Source: Bacteroidota bacterium
Lineage (GTDB): Bacteria; Bacteroidota; Bacteroidia; Cytophagales; Cyclobacteriaceae
Length of the DNA stretch: 64,000 nt
Direction: 5' to 3'
Assembly (NCBI GenBank): GCA_023393375.1
Contig: JAEWLI010000172.1
Span: 3,581-67,580, forward strand
Shown here piece by piece: positions 26,730 through 35,579 of this stretch (position 1 is the stretch's first letter; the number at the start of each line of letters is the position of its first letter). The notes under the pieces were generated by a model. The model searched no databases. It saw only the letters and a program-made list of their open reading frames with translations, and was not told where the DNA came from. The translations under genes were made by a program, and so were the position numbers.

Positions 26730-29700
26730 CTATTGTAAATATTTTAATTCAAGTAAACTTTGATTGTACATATGGAGATGATCAAGATACGATAATCTTA
26801 CCCTAGTGGCTTGTTCTATACCTTGAATGTAATGCATATAATCTGTTTCTCCTTCTCTATAATTTCTCTCTGATGCCATTACCAGTTCATCGGCCAACAT
26901 TAAGCCTGATTCTTCATAATATTTAATGGTTTCCTGATAATGGGATACTTCACTGATCAATTGCTCCTGGCGTTTAATCAAATTATAACCATACTGCTGA
27001 CTTTCTTTTTTTGCTACCTGAATTTGTATGCCAGACGCTTGACTGCGGGCATTTTGTGGAAACGGCCATAATGGAATACTAATTCCAAATTGAAATCCGT
27101 AAAAACCAGATTCATTGTTAAGCGACTGTCTCATATATTCCAAATGAATATCGGGCAAAAAACGATGTTTTTCTAACCGGTTTTGTTGTTGGTGAAGTTC
27201 TAATCTATTATTATGATATAATAAACCGAGATGAGTCGAACTGTCTGAATATGTATCAGAAACCAATTTATATAGATAGCCAGGAATAAATTCTATCTCA
27301 TCTTGCAGGTATTTTTTAAGCTCCAAGAGGTCATTCTCGTATTCCATCCGGATCTGTTTTAGCTGTGTTTTTATTTCTATTAATTTGGTTCCTGCGGTTA
27401 ATTTTTCCAGGTAGGCACTTTCTCCAAGTTCATACTTTCTTGTAGCAGCATTTGAAAATACAGCATATAAGCTGTCGATAAAATGAAACTCCTGCAACCT
27501 GCTATGGTCATAAAGCAGTTTGTTATAGATCAATGATACCTCTTTCTCCAATTGATGTTTATTCAACTGATAAACATACTCCGCGGAAAGCACAGACTTC
27601 TTCAGCAGTACAGACTGTATCAAAAATTCGGTCGGAAAAGGAATACTCTGGGAGATGCCATAAGAAACCACTCCGGAATTTGATTCTCTGAATGCCCGTT
27701 CTTCTTCACCATAGAAAAAAGTGGTTTTCCCAAGATCAAAAGCTGTTCCTCTTAATTTTTTTTGTTGATCAAGCTGTAATCTTGCTGCCTCGATTCCCGC
27801 ATTGTTTTTTAAAGCTAATTCCACAGCATCTTCCAATGAAGAAATTTTCTTAACTTCTTGGGCGGTAGAAATTTGCGGAAGCATAATAAAAGCAAAACCG
27901 ATAGCAATAACAGCTAATTTACCTCTTATTTTCTTTCCAAAGGAAAACTCCTTATCATCGAATATATGATAAAGTACCGGGAGAAAGATCATGGTTAACA
28001 ATGTGGCAGTAAATAACCCACCAATGACAACAGTAGCCAGTGGCCTTTGCACTTCAGCTCCTGCCGATGTAGAAAAAGCCATTGGGAAAAACCCTAAAAT
28101 ATCGGTTGCGGCTGTTAGCAAAACAGGTCTCAAGCGCAACCGAGTACCAGTAAGTATTCTTTCCCTGATATTAGTGATCTTGCCGTCATATTTTAGTTCA
28201 TTAAAAAAGCTGATCAGAATGATGCCATTTAGCGTAGCTATTCCAAACAATGCTATAAATCCCACACCTGCAGATATACTAAAAGGCATACCTCGTAACC
28301 AGAGAAAAAACACGCCGCCAATGGCAGCCAGTGGAATAGCTGAAAATACTAAAAGTGCCTGCTTTACAGAATTAAAGGTAAAATGCAGCAATATAAATAT
28401 CAATAACAAAGCAACCGGAACCGCTATTATCAGCCGCTTTTTTGCATTTTCAAGATTTTCAAACTGACCTCCATAAGTGACGTAATATCCTTCAGGTAAC
28501 ATGAGCTGCCGATCTACAATTTCCTGAATTTCTTCTACTAAAGATTCCACATCACGGTTCCGGACATTTACCGAAACTACAATTCTGCGTCGGGTATCAT
28601 CTCTGGAAATCTGTGCTGGCCCATGCTTATAATTTATAGTTGCTATTTCGCGAAGTGGAACCTGGTTTCCATTGGGCAGACCAACATGTAAATTACTTAC
28701 TGATGCAAGATCATTTCTGTACTTTTCATCTAGCCGGACTACCAAATCAAACCGTTTTTCCCCTTCAAATACATAACCTGCCGATACTCCTGCAAAAGCC
28801 ATCCGAACAATATCATTAAGTTCTCTTATATTCAGTCCATACTTGGCAAGCATGCTACGATCATATTCCACCGACACTTGAGGAAGTCCTTCTATTTGTT
28901 CCACATTTACATCAGAAGCACCTTTTACGCGGTAAATCATATTTCTAATCTCGTTCCCTTTTTGAAATAAAATATCCAAATCTTCACCATAAATCTTAAT
29001 GGCCACATCAGAGCGTACACCTGTGATCAGTTCATTGAAACGCATTTCTATAGGTTGTGTAAATTCAAATCCTATACCGGGAATTACAGATAAAGCCTCT
29101 TTCATCTTATCCGCCAGTTCTTCTTTATTCTTTGCAGATGTCCATGTCTTCCTGTCTTTTAAAATAATGATTACATCCGACATTTCCATCGACATTGGGT
29201 CGGTGGGTACTTCAGCAGCTCCTATCCTGGTAATCACCTGTTCTACTTCAGGAAAACCCATCAGGATCTTTTCCAACTGAGTGTTTATTTTGACGGTTTC
29301 TGATAAAGATGTTCCAGGCTTTAGTATGGGCTGAACTACATAATCCCCTTCATCCAGGGTAGGGATAAATTCACCTCCCATTCTGCTAAAAATGATACCA
29401 GTGATTACTAAAAAGATGACGGACAAGATAATAACCGTTTTACGATGATCTAATGCATAATTGATTACAGGATCATAAGATCTTTGGAGAAATCCAACAA
29501 TTTTGTCTGCCAAAGTGGCTTTGTCACTTTTAGGTGGTCTGATAAAATGTGCGGCCATGGCTGGAACATAAGTAAGACAAAGAATCATAGCACCTATTAG
29601 TATAAAACTAAAGGATAAAGCCATAGGACGGAACATTTTTCCTTCGATACCTGTCAATGATAGAATGGGAATAAAAACAATCAGTATAATGATCTGTCCA

Positions 29701-31064
29701 AAAATTGCGGATCTCATCATTCTACTGGATGCTTCTATCACCACATCGTCTTTCGCATCCTGTAATTGCTGACCTTGTAACAATCTTAGTTTTGCCTGTT
29801 TTTGAATGATAAGAAAAACCGTAAATTCAACGATAATCACTGCCCCATCTACAAGAATACCGAAGTCTATTGCACCAAGGCTCATCAAATTCACATCGAC
29901 CCCAAATAAATACATCATGGACAAGCCAAACAGCAGCGACAGGGGAATTACAGATGCAACCAAGATTCCCGATCTGAGGTCACCCATTAATACAATCAAT
30001 ACAAAAATCACAATCAAAGCCCCCAGTGTCAGATTCTCTACTACTGTATTGGTCGTTTTATCTATTAAGGCAGTGCGTTCCAAAAAGGGATTAACATACA
30101 CACCTTCCGGTAAAACCTGATCAACCTGGGCCATTCGTTCTTTTACTTCTTTGATAACTTTAGAAGTATTGGCATCTTTTAACATCATGATCTGACCTAA
30201 CACCTTCTCGCCTTCCCCATTGCCGGTAATAGCACCAAAACGTACAGCATTTCCAAATTGAATTTTCCCAATATCCCTTATCAGAACCGGAATTCCTCTG
30301 ATATTTTTGACCACTATATTCCCAATATCGTTCAAAGAACCTACCATACCCTCACCACGCACAAAATAACTTTCAGAGAGTTTTTCTATATAGCTTCCCC
30401 CGGTATTTTCATTGTTTGCTTCCAGAGCCTGATACACATCATTTATGGTAATATCAAAAGCAATCAGTTTTTGAGGATCAACGGCAACTTCGTATTGTTT
30501 CAAAAATCCACCCCAGGTATTTACTTCTACTACTCCTTTCAGACCCGCCAAATGTCTTTTGATCGTCCAGTCCTGGATAGTCCGTAGATCTGAAATGCTA
30601 TATTTTTCTTCATAGCCAGGTTTTATTTCCAGTGTATATTGATAAATTTCTCCCAAACCAGTACTGATAGGTCCCATTTCTGGTGTACCGATGCCAACTG
30701 GAATTTTTTGTTCAGCTGATTTAATTTTTTCGGCAATCAATTGCCTCGGAAGGTAAGTTCCCATTTTATCTTCAAAAACAATGGTCACCACCGATAATCC
30801 GAATTTTGAAATAGAGCGGATTTCCTGAACCCCTGGCAAATTTGCCATTTCCAATTCGATGGGATAAGTGATAAATTGCTCTACATCCAAAGTGGATAGG
30901 TTGCGGGATGTGGTAATCACCTGAACCTGGTTGTTAGTGATATCAGGCACAGCCCCAATGGGAATTTGCGTAATGGAATAAACACCAAATGCGACCATTG
31001 ATAAGGTAGCAAGTATGATGATCAGTTTATTCTTTACACTGAAAGAAATGAGGTTTGTAATCAT
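26730..31064 (-). CDS. Fused CzcA-type RND metal pump and TolC-like outer-membrane channel
   Basis: The 1444-residue polypeptide joins two normally separate proteins. Residues 1-1030 or so form a heavy-metal RND pump with twelve TM helices; the proton-relay motif GAIDFGILVDGAVIIVE has the Asp-Asp-Glu pattern of CzcA/CnrA-type (Zn, Co, Ni) pumps, and the Met pattern of CusA is absent. A hydrophobic segment ending in ISTAQEVKK (about 1050-1075) looks like an internal signal peptide. A TolC/OEP domain of about 370 residues follows (LEDAVELALKNNAGIEAARLQLDQQKKL onward). ATG at 31064 (MITNLISFSVKNKL) is the family start. The longer frame to 31175 reads unrelated residues. Confidence 0.93.
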   Translation of the reverse strand: MITNLISFSVKNKLIIILATLSMVAFGVYSITQIPIGAVPDITNNQVQVITTSRNLSTLDVEQFITYPIELEMANLPGVQEIRSISKFGLSVVTIVFEDKMGTYLPRQLIAEKIKSAEQKIPVGIGTPEMGPISTGLGEIYQYTLEIKPGYEEKYSISDLRTIQDWTIKRHLAGLKGVVEVNTWGGFLKQYEVAVDPQKLIAFDITINDVYQALEANNENTGGSYIEKLSESYFVRGEGMVGSLNDIGNIVVKNIRGIPVLIRDIGKIQFGNAVRFGAITGNGEGEKVLGQIMMLKDANTSKVIKEVKERMAQVDQVLPEGVYVNPFLERTALIDKTTNTVVENLTLGALIVIFVLIVLMGDLRSGILVASVIPLSLLFGLSMMYLFGVDVNLMSLGAIDFGILVDGAVIIVEFTVFLIIQKQAKLRLLQGQQLQDAKDDVVIEASSRMMRSAIFGQIIILIVFIPILSLTGIEGKMFRPMALSFSFILIGAMILCLTYVPAMAAHFIRPPKSDKATLADKIVGFLQRSYDPVINYALDHRKTVIILSVIFLVITGIIFSRMGGEFIPTLDEGDYVVQPILKPGTSLSETVKINTQLEKILMGFPEVEQVITRIGAAEVPTDPMSMEMSDVIIILKDRKTWTSAKNKEELADKMKEALSVIPGIGFEFTQPIEMRFNELITGVRSDVAIKIYGEDLDILFQKGNEIRNMIYRVKGASDVNVEQIEGLPQVSVEYDRSMLAKYGLNIRELNDIVRMAFAGVSAGYVFEGEKRFDLVVRLDEKYRNDLASVSNLHVGLPNGNQVPLREIATINYKHGPAQISRDDTRRRIVVSVNVRNRDVESLVEEIQEIVDRQLMLPEGYYVTYGGQFENLENAKKRLIIAVPVALLLIFILLHFTFNSVKQALLVFSAIPLAAIGGVFFLWLRGMPFSISAGVGFIALFGIATLNGIILISFFNELKYDGKITNIRERILTGTRLRLRPVLLTAATDILGFFPMAFSTSAGAEVQRPLATVVIGGLFTATLLTMIFLPVLYHIFDDKEFSFGKKIRGKLAVIAIGFAFIMLPQISTAQEVKKISSLEDAVELALKNNAGIEAARLQLDQQKKLRGTAFDLGKTTFFYGEEERAFRESNSGVVSYGISQSIPFPTEFLIQSVLLKKSVLSAEYVYQLNKHQLEKEVSLIYNKLLYDHSRLQEFHFIDSLYAVFSNAATRKYELGESAYLEKLTAGTKLIEIKTQLKQIRMEYENDLLELKKYLQDEIEFIPGYLYKLVSDTYSDSSTHLGLLYHNNRLELHQQQNRLEKHRFLPDIHLEYMRQSLNNESGFYGFQFGISIPLWPFPQNARSQASGIQIQVAKKESQQYGYNLIKRQEQLISEVSHYQETIKYYEESGLMLADELVMASERNYREGETDYMHYIQGIEQATRVRLSYLDHLHMYNQSLLELKYLQ

Positions 31065-31126
31065 GCGTAATAGGAAAAACTCCTGATTTACTGGTAAAAG
31101 AACAAATTTTTGTAAAGAGTGGGAAG

Positions 31127-31522
31127 TTAAGCGGAAATCAGTTGTTGAGGAGGATGAAATAAATCTTTTCCGCAAATAAAATGATAGAGGGACGGGATAA
31201 ATTCAAAATTAAAGTAATTTAATTGTAAAGGCCTAACCAAAATAAAACCTGAAGCATTTAAAAAATAATAGGGTGTTGTAACTGAATTAAAAAAAGGGAG
31301 TTGATCCTGATGTTTTTCGTGTTGATGTTTATGATCAGAAAAAGGCAGATAATGATCTAGAATAAATCTAACCCATCCGGATTTCCCCGCTCCTATTTCA
31401 TCATGATAATGATAATGAGCTATCAAACCATCAATCTTATCCATCTCGCTCACAATTCCACATGGCATCAAACCAGTGAAAAAAATTAACCAGGCAAATG
31501 ATATGTTGACGGTCCTTTTCAA
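31127..31522 (-). CDS. His-rich small protein upstream of the metal efflux operon
   Basis: The 131-residue protein has a hydrophobic N terminus (about 5-22, probably a signal peptide) and two His-rich stretches (HYHYHDE near 37 and DHKHQHEKHQD near 63). It ends in FHPPQQLISA. Short proteins with a terminal FHPP segment are often found just before RND metal pumps in Bacteroidota. The only start in this frame is TTG at 31522, four bases after the phosphatase stop, so translation may be coupled. Metal sensing or binding in the periplasm is inferred from the His clusters and position. Confidence 0.6.
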   Translation of the reverse strand: MKRTVNISFAWLIFFTGLMPCGIVSEMDKIDGLIAHYHYHDEIGAGKSGWVRFILDHYLPFSDHKHQHEKHQDQLPFFNSVTTPYYFLNASGFILVRPLQLNYFNFEFIPSLYHFICGKDLFHPPQQLISA

Positions 31523-31526
31523 TTAT

Positions 31527-32060
31527 TTATTTATGTGAAATATACTCCTGTCTGTTTATAATCATACCTGCAGCTTCCAAAAGGTTTTCTGCCACAAAAT
31601 CAGCTAAAGAAAATCCAACCTTCCCTCCTATCTGTATTGTATTAATTTGGAGTTTTTTTGCTGGAACGATGTCCCTTTCTGCATCTCCCACCATCCATGA
31701 TTTTAGTGAATTTATGTTGTATTTGGCAACGGCTTTTTCAAACATCAAACTATCAGGTTTTCGGCTCAGTGATTCGGTAATTGATGGATGATAAGGACAA
31801 TAATATATATCATCGATAAGGTTCTGACATACATCCTGCAAATGTTGATGACAAGTAAGCACATGTTCATCGGTATAGAGTCCTTTGGATATACCCGCCT
31901 GATTAGTGATGATAATCAACAGAAAACCATTTTCTTTCAAAAACTTTAGTGCATCACCTACTCCGGTGTTTACCTCAAAATGATCCAATCTATAGGCATA
32001 ATCACCTATTTCCCGGTTAAGCACACCGTCACGATCGAGGAAAACACATTTTTGAACCAT
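31527..32060 (-). CDS. HAD-IIIA family phosphatase (GmhB/histidinol-phosphatase-like)
   Basis: The 177-residue protein has the HAD motifs VFLDRDGVLNRE (nucleophile and acid Asp), ITNQAGI (motif II Thr), RKPDSLMFEKA (motif III Lys) and VGDAERDI (motif IV). This fits D-glycero-manno-heptose-1,7-bisphosphate 7-phosphatases. However, only one Cys (CPYHPS) of the usual zinc loop remains and the later Cys residues are replaced (ESLSRKP), so zinc binding and substrate are uncertain. ATG at 32060 is preferred to TTG at 32081. Confidence 0.82.
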   Translation of the reverse strand: MVQKCVFLDRDGVLNREIGDYAYRLDHFEVNTGVGDALKFLKENGFLLIIITNQAGISKGLYTDEHVLTCHQHLQDVCQNLIDDIYYCPYHPSITESLSRKPDSLMFEKAVAKYNINSLKSWMVGDAERDIVPAKKLQINTIQIGGKVGFSLADFVAENLLEAAGMIINRQEYISHK

Positions 32061-32258
32061 TGATAATTTAGAATTAGACAATACAAATTTATAAAATTCC
32101 TGTCAAAATAGTTAGAAACCTACGAATTGCGTGGCCAAGTACTTTCCAATTCATACTCAGTGGTTTTATGTAAAATTGCAGTTTATATTACCTGGTGAAT
32201 TGTGACATGCATTTATCTCATATATTAGCATATTACAAGCGTTCAACTTAGCTAAATT

Positions 32259-33374
32259 ATGACTTCCATACTATATAAAATGACGCAAATAAGCCTGCTA
32301 AGCATTATTCTGTGCTTTTCCGCTTGTTCGAAAGAGGATGATCAATTCGTTCCGTTTCATAATCCTTTGGCAAATCCTGCTTCGGGGCCACCTGCAGGCA
32401 ACCCTGATGGCAAAAGTCCCATACCACAAGAAGCTGGGCCTGCAGATGTTAGCCAACCTGATCATATCATTGGGAATGGCACTCCGGAAAGTTGTACCTG
32501 TGATGAAGTAGTGGAAAAAGTTGCAAAGGGGGGTAAAATAATATTCAACTGTGGTGATAAACCAGTAACAATCGTAATGAACCGTCCTGCAAAAATTTTC
32601 AATGATGCAGCAAATGAAGTAATCATTGATGGAGGCGGCCTCATCACATTAAGCGGAAATGGAAGAACCCGTATTCTTTATATGAACACCTGTGATCCTG
32701 ATCAACATTGGACTACCGATCATTGTCAAAATCAGGATCATCCCCGATTGACATTGCAAAATCTGACATTTGCTGACGGTAATTCTACTGGAGAGAAAGA
32801 ATTTGACGGTGGGGGTGCAGTATGGGTACGCGGAGGCCGATTGAAGATTGTCAATTGCCGATTTTTTAATAATGTTTGTGCAAGTACAGGACCTGATGTA
32901 GGTGGAGGGGCTATCCGGGTTTTCAGCCAATATAATAACCTTCCTGTTTATGTCGTTAATTCTACTTTTGGAGGTAGGGAAGGATATGGGAATGTAGGAT
33001 CAAATGGCGGAGGTATCAGCAGTATTGGTGTTTCATGGACAATCATCAACAGCTTATTTAGTCATAATAAAGCTATTGGTAATGGTGGTAACCCTAAAAA
33101 AGATGGAACTCCAGGCGGAGGAAGTGGAGGTGCTATTTATAATGATGGCAATAAGATGACCTTATCAATATATGGTACGTTGATTGAAAATAATGTAGTG
33201 AATACCCATGGCTCGGCTATATTTTTTGTTACAAATAATCATACCGGCGACATCCGTATCGATCAATCCACCATCCGCGATAACCAGGGTGGTTCCTGGT
33301 ATCCTGTTCATCCTGGTATTTCAATGCACAGCGATACTAAATGTGTGGTCACCAATAGCGATATCACAAAATGA
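32259..33374 (+). CDS. Secreted right-handed beta-helix lipoprotein
   Basis: The 371-residue protein has a lipoprotein signal (LCFSACSKEDD, Cys near 23) and a Pro/Gly-rich linker of about 50 residues. A Gly/Asn-rich parallel beta-helix follows, with repeats such as LTLQNLTFADGNS, LKIVNCRFFNNV, VVNSTFGGREG, WTIINSLFSHNKA and TLIENNVV. Members of this fold are pectate-lyase-like or adhesin-like; no catalytic triad can be picked out. An internal ATG at 32280 is an equally good start. The protein should be surface- or periplasm-exposed. Monocistronic. Confidence 0.75.
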   Translation: MTSILYKMTQISLLSIILCFSACSKEDDQFVPFHNPLANPASGPPAGNPDGKSPIPQEAGPADVSQPDHIIGNGTPESCTCDEVVEKVAKGGKIIFNCGDKPVTIVMNRPAKIFNDAANEVIIDGGGLITLSGNGRTRILYMNTCDPDQHWTTDHCQNQDHPRLTLQNLTFADGNSTGEKEFDGGGAVWVRGGRLKIVNCRFFNNVCASTGPDVGGGAIRVFSQYNNLPVYVVNSTFGGREGYGNVGSNGGGISSIGVSWTIINSLFSHNKAIGNGGNPKKDGTPGGGSGGAIYNDGNKMTLSIYGTLIENNVVNTHGSAIFFVTNNHTGDIRIDQSTIRDNQGGSWYPVHPGISMHSDTKCVVTNSDITK

Positions 33375-33499
33375 TGGGATGTTGGAACATTAAAAATTCT
33401 TAAATAAGAGCAACCACAGGAAATAGTAAAAAATATAAACCAATCATGTTTTTGACAGTTGATAGTTATATAAATTTTTAAACATTAACCATCTAACAT

Positions 33500-34063
33500 A
33501 TGAAAATCGTATTGAGTATTTTAGCACTGTCATTCTTCGTGGTTGCTTGTGGCCCACAAACCCAAACTAATGAACAGGAAAACGCCACAGAAACAGAAAC
33601 AACCGAGTCAGTTACAGCCATTGCCAATCTTAGTCCCGCAAGTGGCAGCGAGGTTCAGGGAACAGCCAGGTTCACCCAGACAGATCAGGGTGTAAGAATG
33701 GAATTAGAAGTATCAGGACTGGAGCCAGGTTCAGTTCATGCTTTGCATATTCATGAACATGGGGATTGTAGTGCTCATGATGCCACATCAGCTGGGGGCC
33801 ACTGGAATCCGACTAATGTACAACATGGCCAGAGGGGTGTATCTGACGAATTCCACAGTGGTGATATAGATAACATCCAGGCTGATAGTGACGGCAATGC
33901 AAGATATGAATTTACCGCAGAAGATTGGTCCATTGGAGGTGATGATGCTACGAATATCATAGGCAAATCAGTAATGATCCATATTAAACCGGATGACTTT
34001 GTGTCTCAACCAACAGGTGACGCCGGAGACAGAATTTCCTGTGGTGCCATAGAACAAGAATAG
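33500..34063 (+). CDS. sodC: Cu/Zn superoxide dismutase, lipoprotein form
   Basis: The 187-residue protein has a lipobox (FFVVACGPQ) and a low-complexity Thr/Glu linker, then a complete SodC domain. Copper and zinc ligands are present: HALHIHEHGDC, GGHWNPTNVQHG, FHSGD and SVMIHIKPDDF. The active-site Arg lies in GDAGDRISCGAI, and the disulfide Cys pair (GDC and SCG) is kept. It removes superoxide outside the cytoplasm. A strong terminator follows. Confidence 0.94.
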   Translation: MKIVLSILALSFFVVACGPQTQTNEQENATETETTESVTAIANLSPASGSEVQGTARFTQTDQGVRMELEVSGLEPGSVHALHIHEHGDCSAHDATSAGGHWNPTNVQHGQRGVSDEFHSGDIDNIQADSDGNARYEFTAEDWSIGGDDATNIIGKSVMIHIKPDDFVSQPTGDAGDRISCGAIEQE

Positions 34064-34082
34064 CCATTTTATCAAATATGTG

Positions 34083-34118
34083 ACAAACCCTGGATTTTGC
34101 GATTCAGGGTTTGTTAAT
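34083..34118. terminator. Terminator between sodC and the convergent membrane protein gene
   Basis: ACAAACCCTG (34083-34092) pairs perfectly with CAGGGTTTGT (34105-34114) around a 12-base loop. T-rich sequence flanks both sides, so it can act in both directions. Confidence 0.8.
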
Positions 34119-34139
34119 ATTTCATTTTAAAATGATTGA

Positions 34140-34559
34140 CTACTCTTTCTTTAAAGCCGGTATAGTGGCAACCAATAATGCCAGAAATTTGATCAACAGG
34201 GAAACCAATAACATTCGTTGCTCCCCTGAAAAACCCAATCCTTCATTCCTATTGGCAGCAATCTGATCCAACATCAATTTATCAATAGCAATAGTAAACA
34301 ACGCAAAAATACAAACTACAATAGTCAATACATGGTACAGCGATTGATGAGCCCGAATTAGAATAGAAGCTCTGATCAAAACGTAAATAAAGTAGACCAC
34401 AAGAAATGCATAAAGTATCATAACCCAGATACTAAATCCTGAAACCACCTGATCAAGATAATTATCGAAAACGATAAAGCTAATGATCAACATGGCCAAG
34501 GCACCCAGGCTTGTGCGAAGAAATAATTTGGAATCCAACCAATCTGTATATTGTCTCAT
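34140..34559 (-). CDS. Unrecognised four-helix membrane protein
   Basis: The 139-residue protein has four predicted TM helices (about 12-30, 40-62, 73-93 and 112-135). It has no recognisable family motif. It is the last gene of a run of overlapping minus-strand genes and shares 4 bp with dgkA, so it is probably translated in step with it. A link to membrane lipids is inferred only from this context. Confidence 0.65.
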   Translation of the reverse strand: MRQYTDWLDSKLFLRTSLGALAMLIISFIVFDNYLDQVVSGFSIWVMILYAFLVVYFIYVLIRASILIRAHQSLYHVLTIVVCIFALFTIAIDKLMLDQIAANRNEGLGFSGEQRMLLVSLLIKFLALLVATIPALKKE

Positions 34560-34921
34560 AAATGATGGATAATAATGATAATTCCGATGATCAATGCCGT
34601 AATAGCAGCTATCAGCACAGCTCCCGCTGCTACGTCTTTGATAATTCCCGCTTTATAATGATAACGGGGCATGGTCAGATCTACCAGTTTTTCAATGGCA
34701 GAATTAAACATTTCCGCTGTATATACCATCCCGATCAAAAAAATAATTATAAACCACTCCATTCGGGTAAACTGTAGGGTAATCCCAATGATCACAATGA
34801 TGACTGTAGCCAACAGATGATAAATGAAATTATTCTCATTTCTGACAGCATATTTTATTCCATTGAATGCAAATCCAAAACTTCGAAAACATTTAATAAG
34901 ACTGTCATACAGATTCTTCAT
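34556..34921 (-). CDS. dgkA: Diacylglycerol/undecaprenol kinase family protein (DgkA)
   Basis: The 121-residue protein has three TM helices and the DgkA signature AEMFNSAIEKLVDLTMPRYHYKAGIIKDVAAGAVL, including the catalytic Glu and the metal-binding Glu/Asn positions. The N-terminal RNENNFIYHLLATVIV part also fits the family. In Gram-positive relatives such enzymes phosphorylate undecaprenol; in enterobacteria, diacylglycerol. The substrate here is open. Its start overlaps the DUF1361 gene by 17 bp and its end overlaps the next gene by 4 bp. Confidence 0.92.
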   Translation of the reverse strand: MKNLYDSLIKCFRSFGFAFNGIKYAVRNENNFIYHLLATVIIVIIGITLQFTRMEWFIIIFLIGMVYTAEMFNSAIEKLVDLTMPRYHYKAGIIKDVAAGAVLIAAITALIIGIIIIIHHL

Positions 34922-35579
34922 CTTTCAGACGCATTAGATTAATAAATAAGAAATAACCTGTCAATACCAGACCTGAAAAAAGCAGTGTCATTGCTATTGC
35001 TACCTTGTCATTGAGATGCATGATGCTATCTTTTAGCAATGGCATAGGGTTCACAAATAAATCCCAACTGTTCCACCTGAGCGACCTTCCCAGAAACACA
35101 CCATAACCCGATAATACTACACTTGTCAACATAACCACTTTGGAAAAGCTGGTAGAATAATGCATTTTTAATGACTTATAAACCCAATGTAGCGAAATCA
35201 ACCCGGCACCCAGACCTGTGAGTGCAAAGGTAAATACAAGGATAGAATCAAGTAATAGCAGGTTGCCAGTGGTATTTTTTAAGTGTATAAAATCAGTAAT
35301 GATGTAAGGGGCATTGGGGAAAAACAACAACCACATAAATACTAAAGTGTATAATTGCACTTTTCGTTGAGTCAAATCACCACTTTTTAAAAGGATATAG
35401 GCAAAAAACAAAGGCATCCATGCCAGGTATAAATTCCAAACCAAATGTGAGTGCATTAAATTTCCGGTATAAATTACCCTCGCTAAAAGCATTAATCCTC
35501 CCAATATTCCTGTGATAGCAAGTGCTTTTACCGGGTGTAACACCGGATCTCTCATCATTTTATTCATTTTGTTAATCAT
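34905..35579 (-). CDS. DUF1361 membrane protein
   Basis: The 224-residue protein has about seven TM helices. It matches DUF1361 by NLYLAWMPLFFAYIL, WLLFFPNAPYIITDFIHL and FLGRSLRWNSWDLF. Function is unknown for the family. It overlaps the radical SAM gene by 8 bp upstream and dgkA by 17 bp downstream, so it belongs to the same translationally coupled operon. Confidence 0.88.
   Translation of the reverse strand: MINKMNKMMRDPVLHPVKALAITGILGGLMLLARVIYTGNLMHSHLVWNLYLAWMPLFFAYILLKSGDLTQRKVQLYTLVFMWLLFFPNAPYIITDFIHLKNTTGNLLLLDSILVFTFALTGLGAGLISLHWVYKSLKMHYSTSFSKVVMLTSVVLSGYGVFLGRSLRWNSWDLFVNPMPLLKDSIMHLNDKVAIAMTLLFSGLVLTGYFLFINLMRLKDEESV

Noticed and set aside
31065..31175. 37-codon N-terminal extension of the CzcA-TolC fusion
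   Set aside because: It overlaps the end of the His-rich gene and precedes the family-conserved start MITNLISFSVKNKL, so the ATG at 31064 was chosen.
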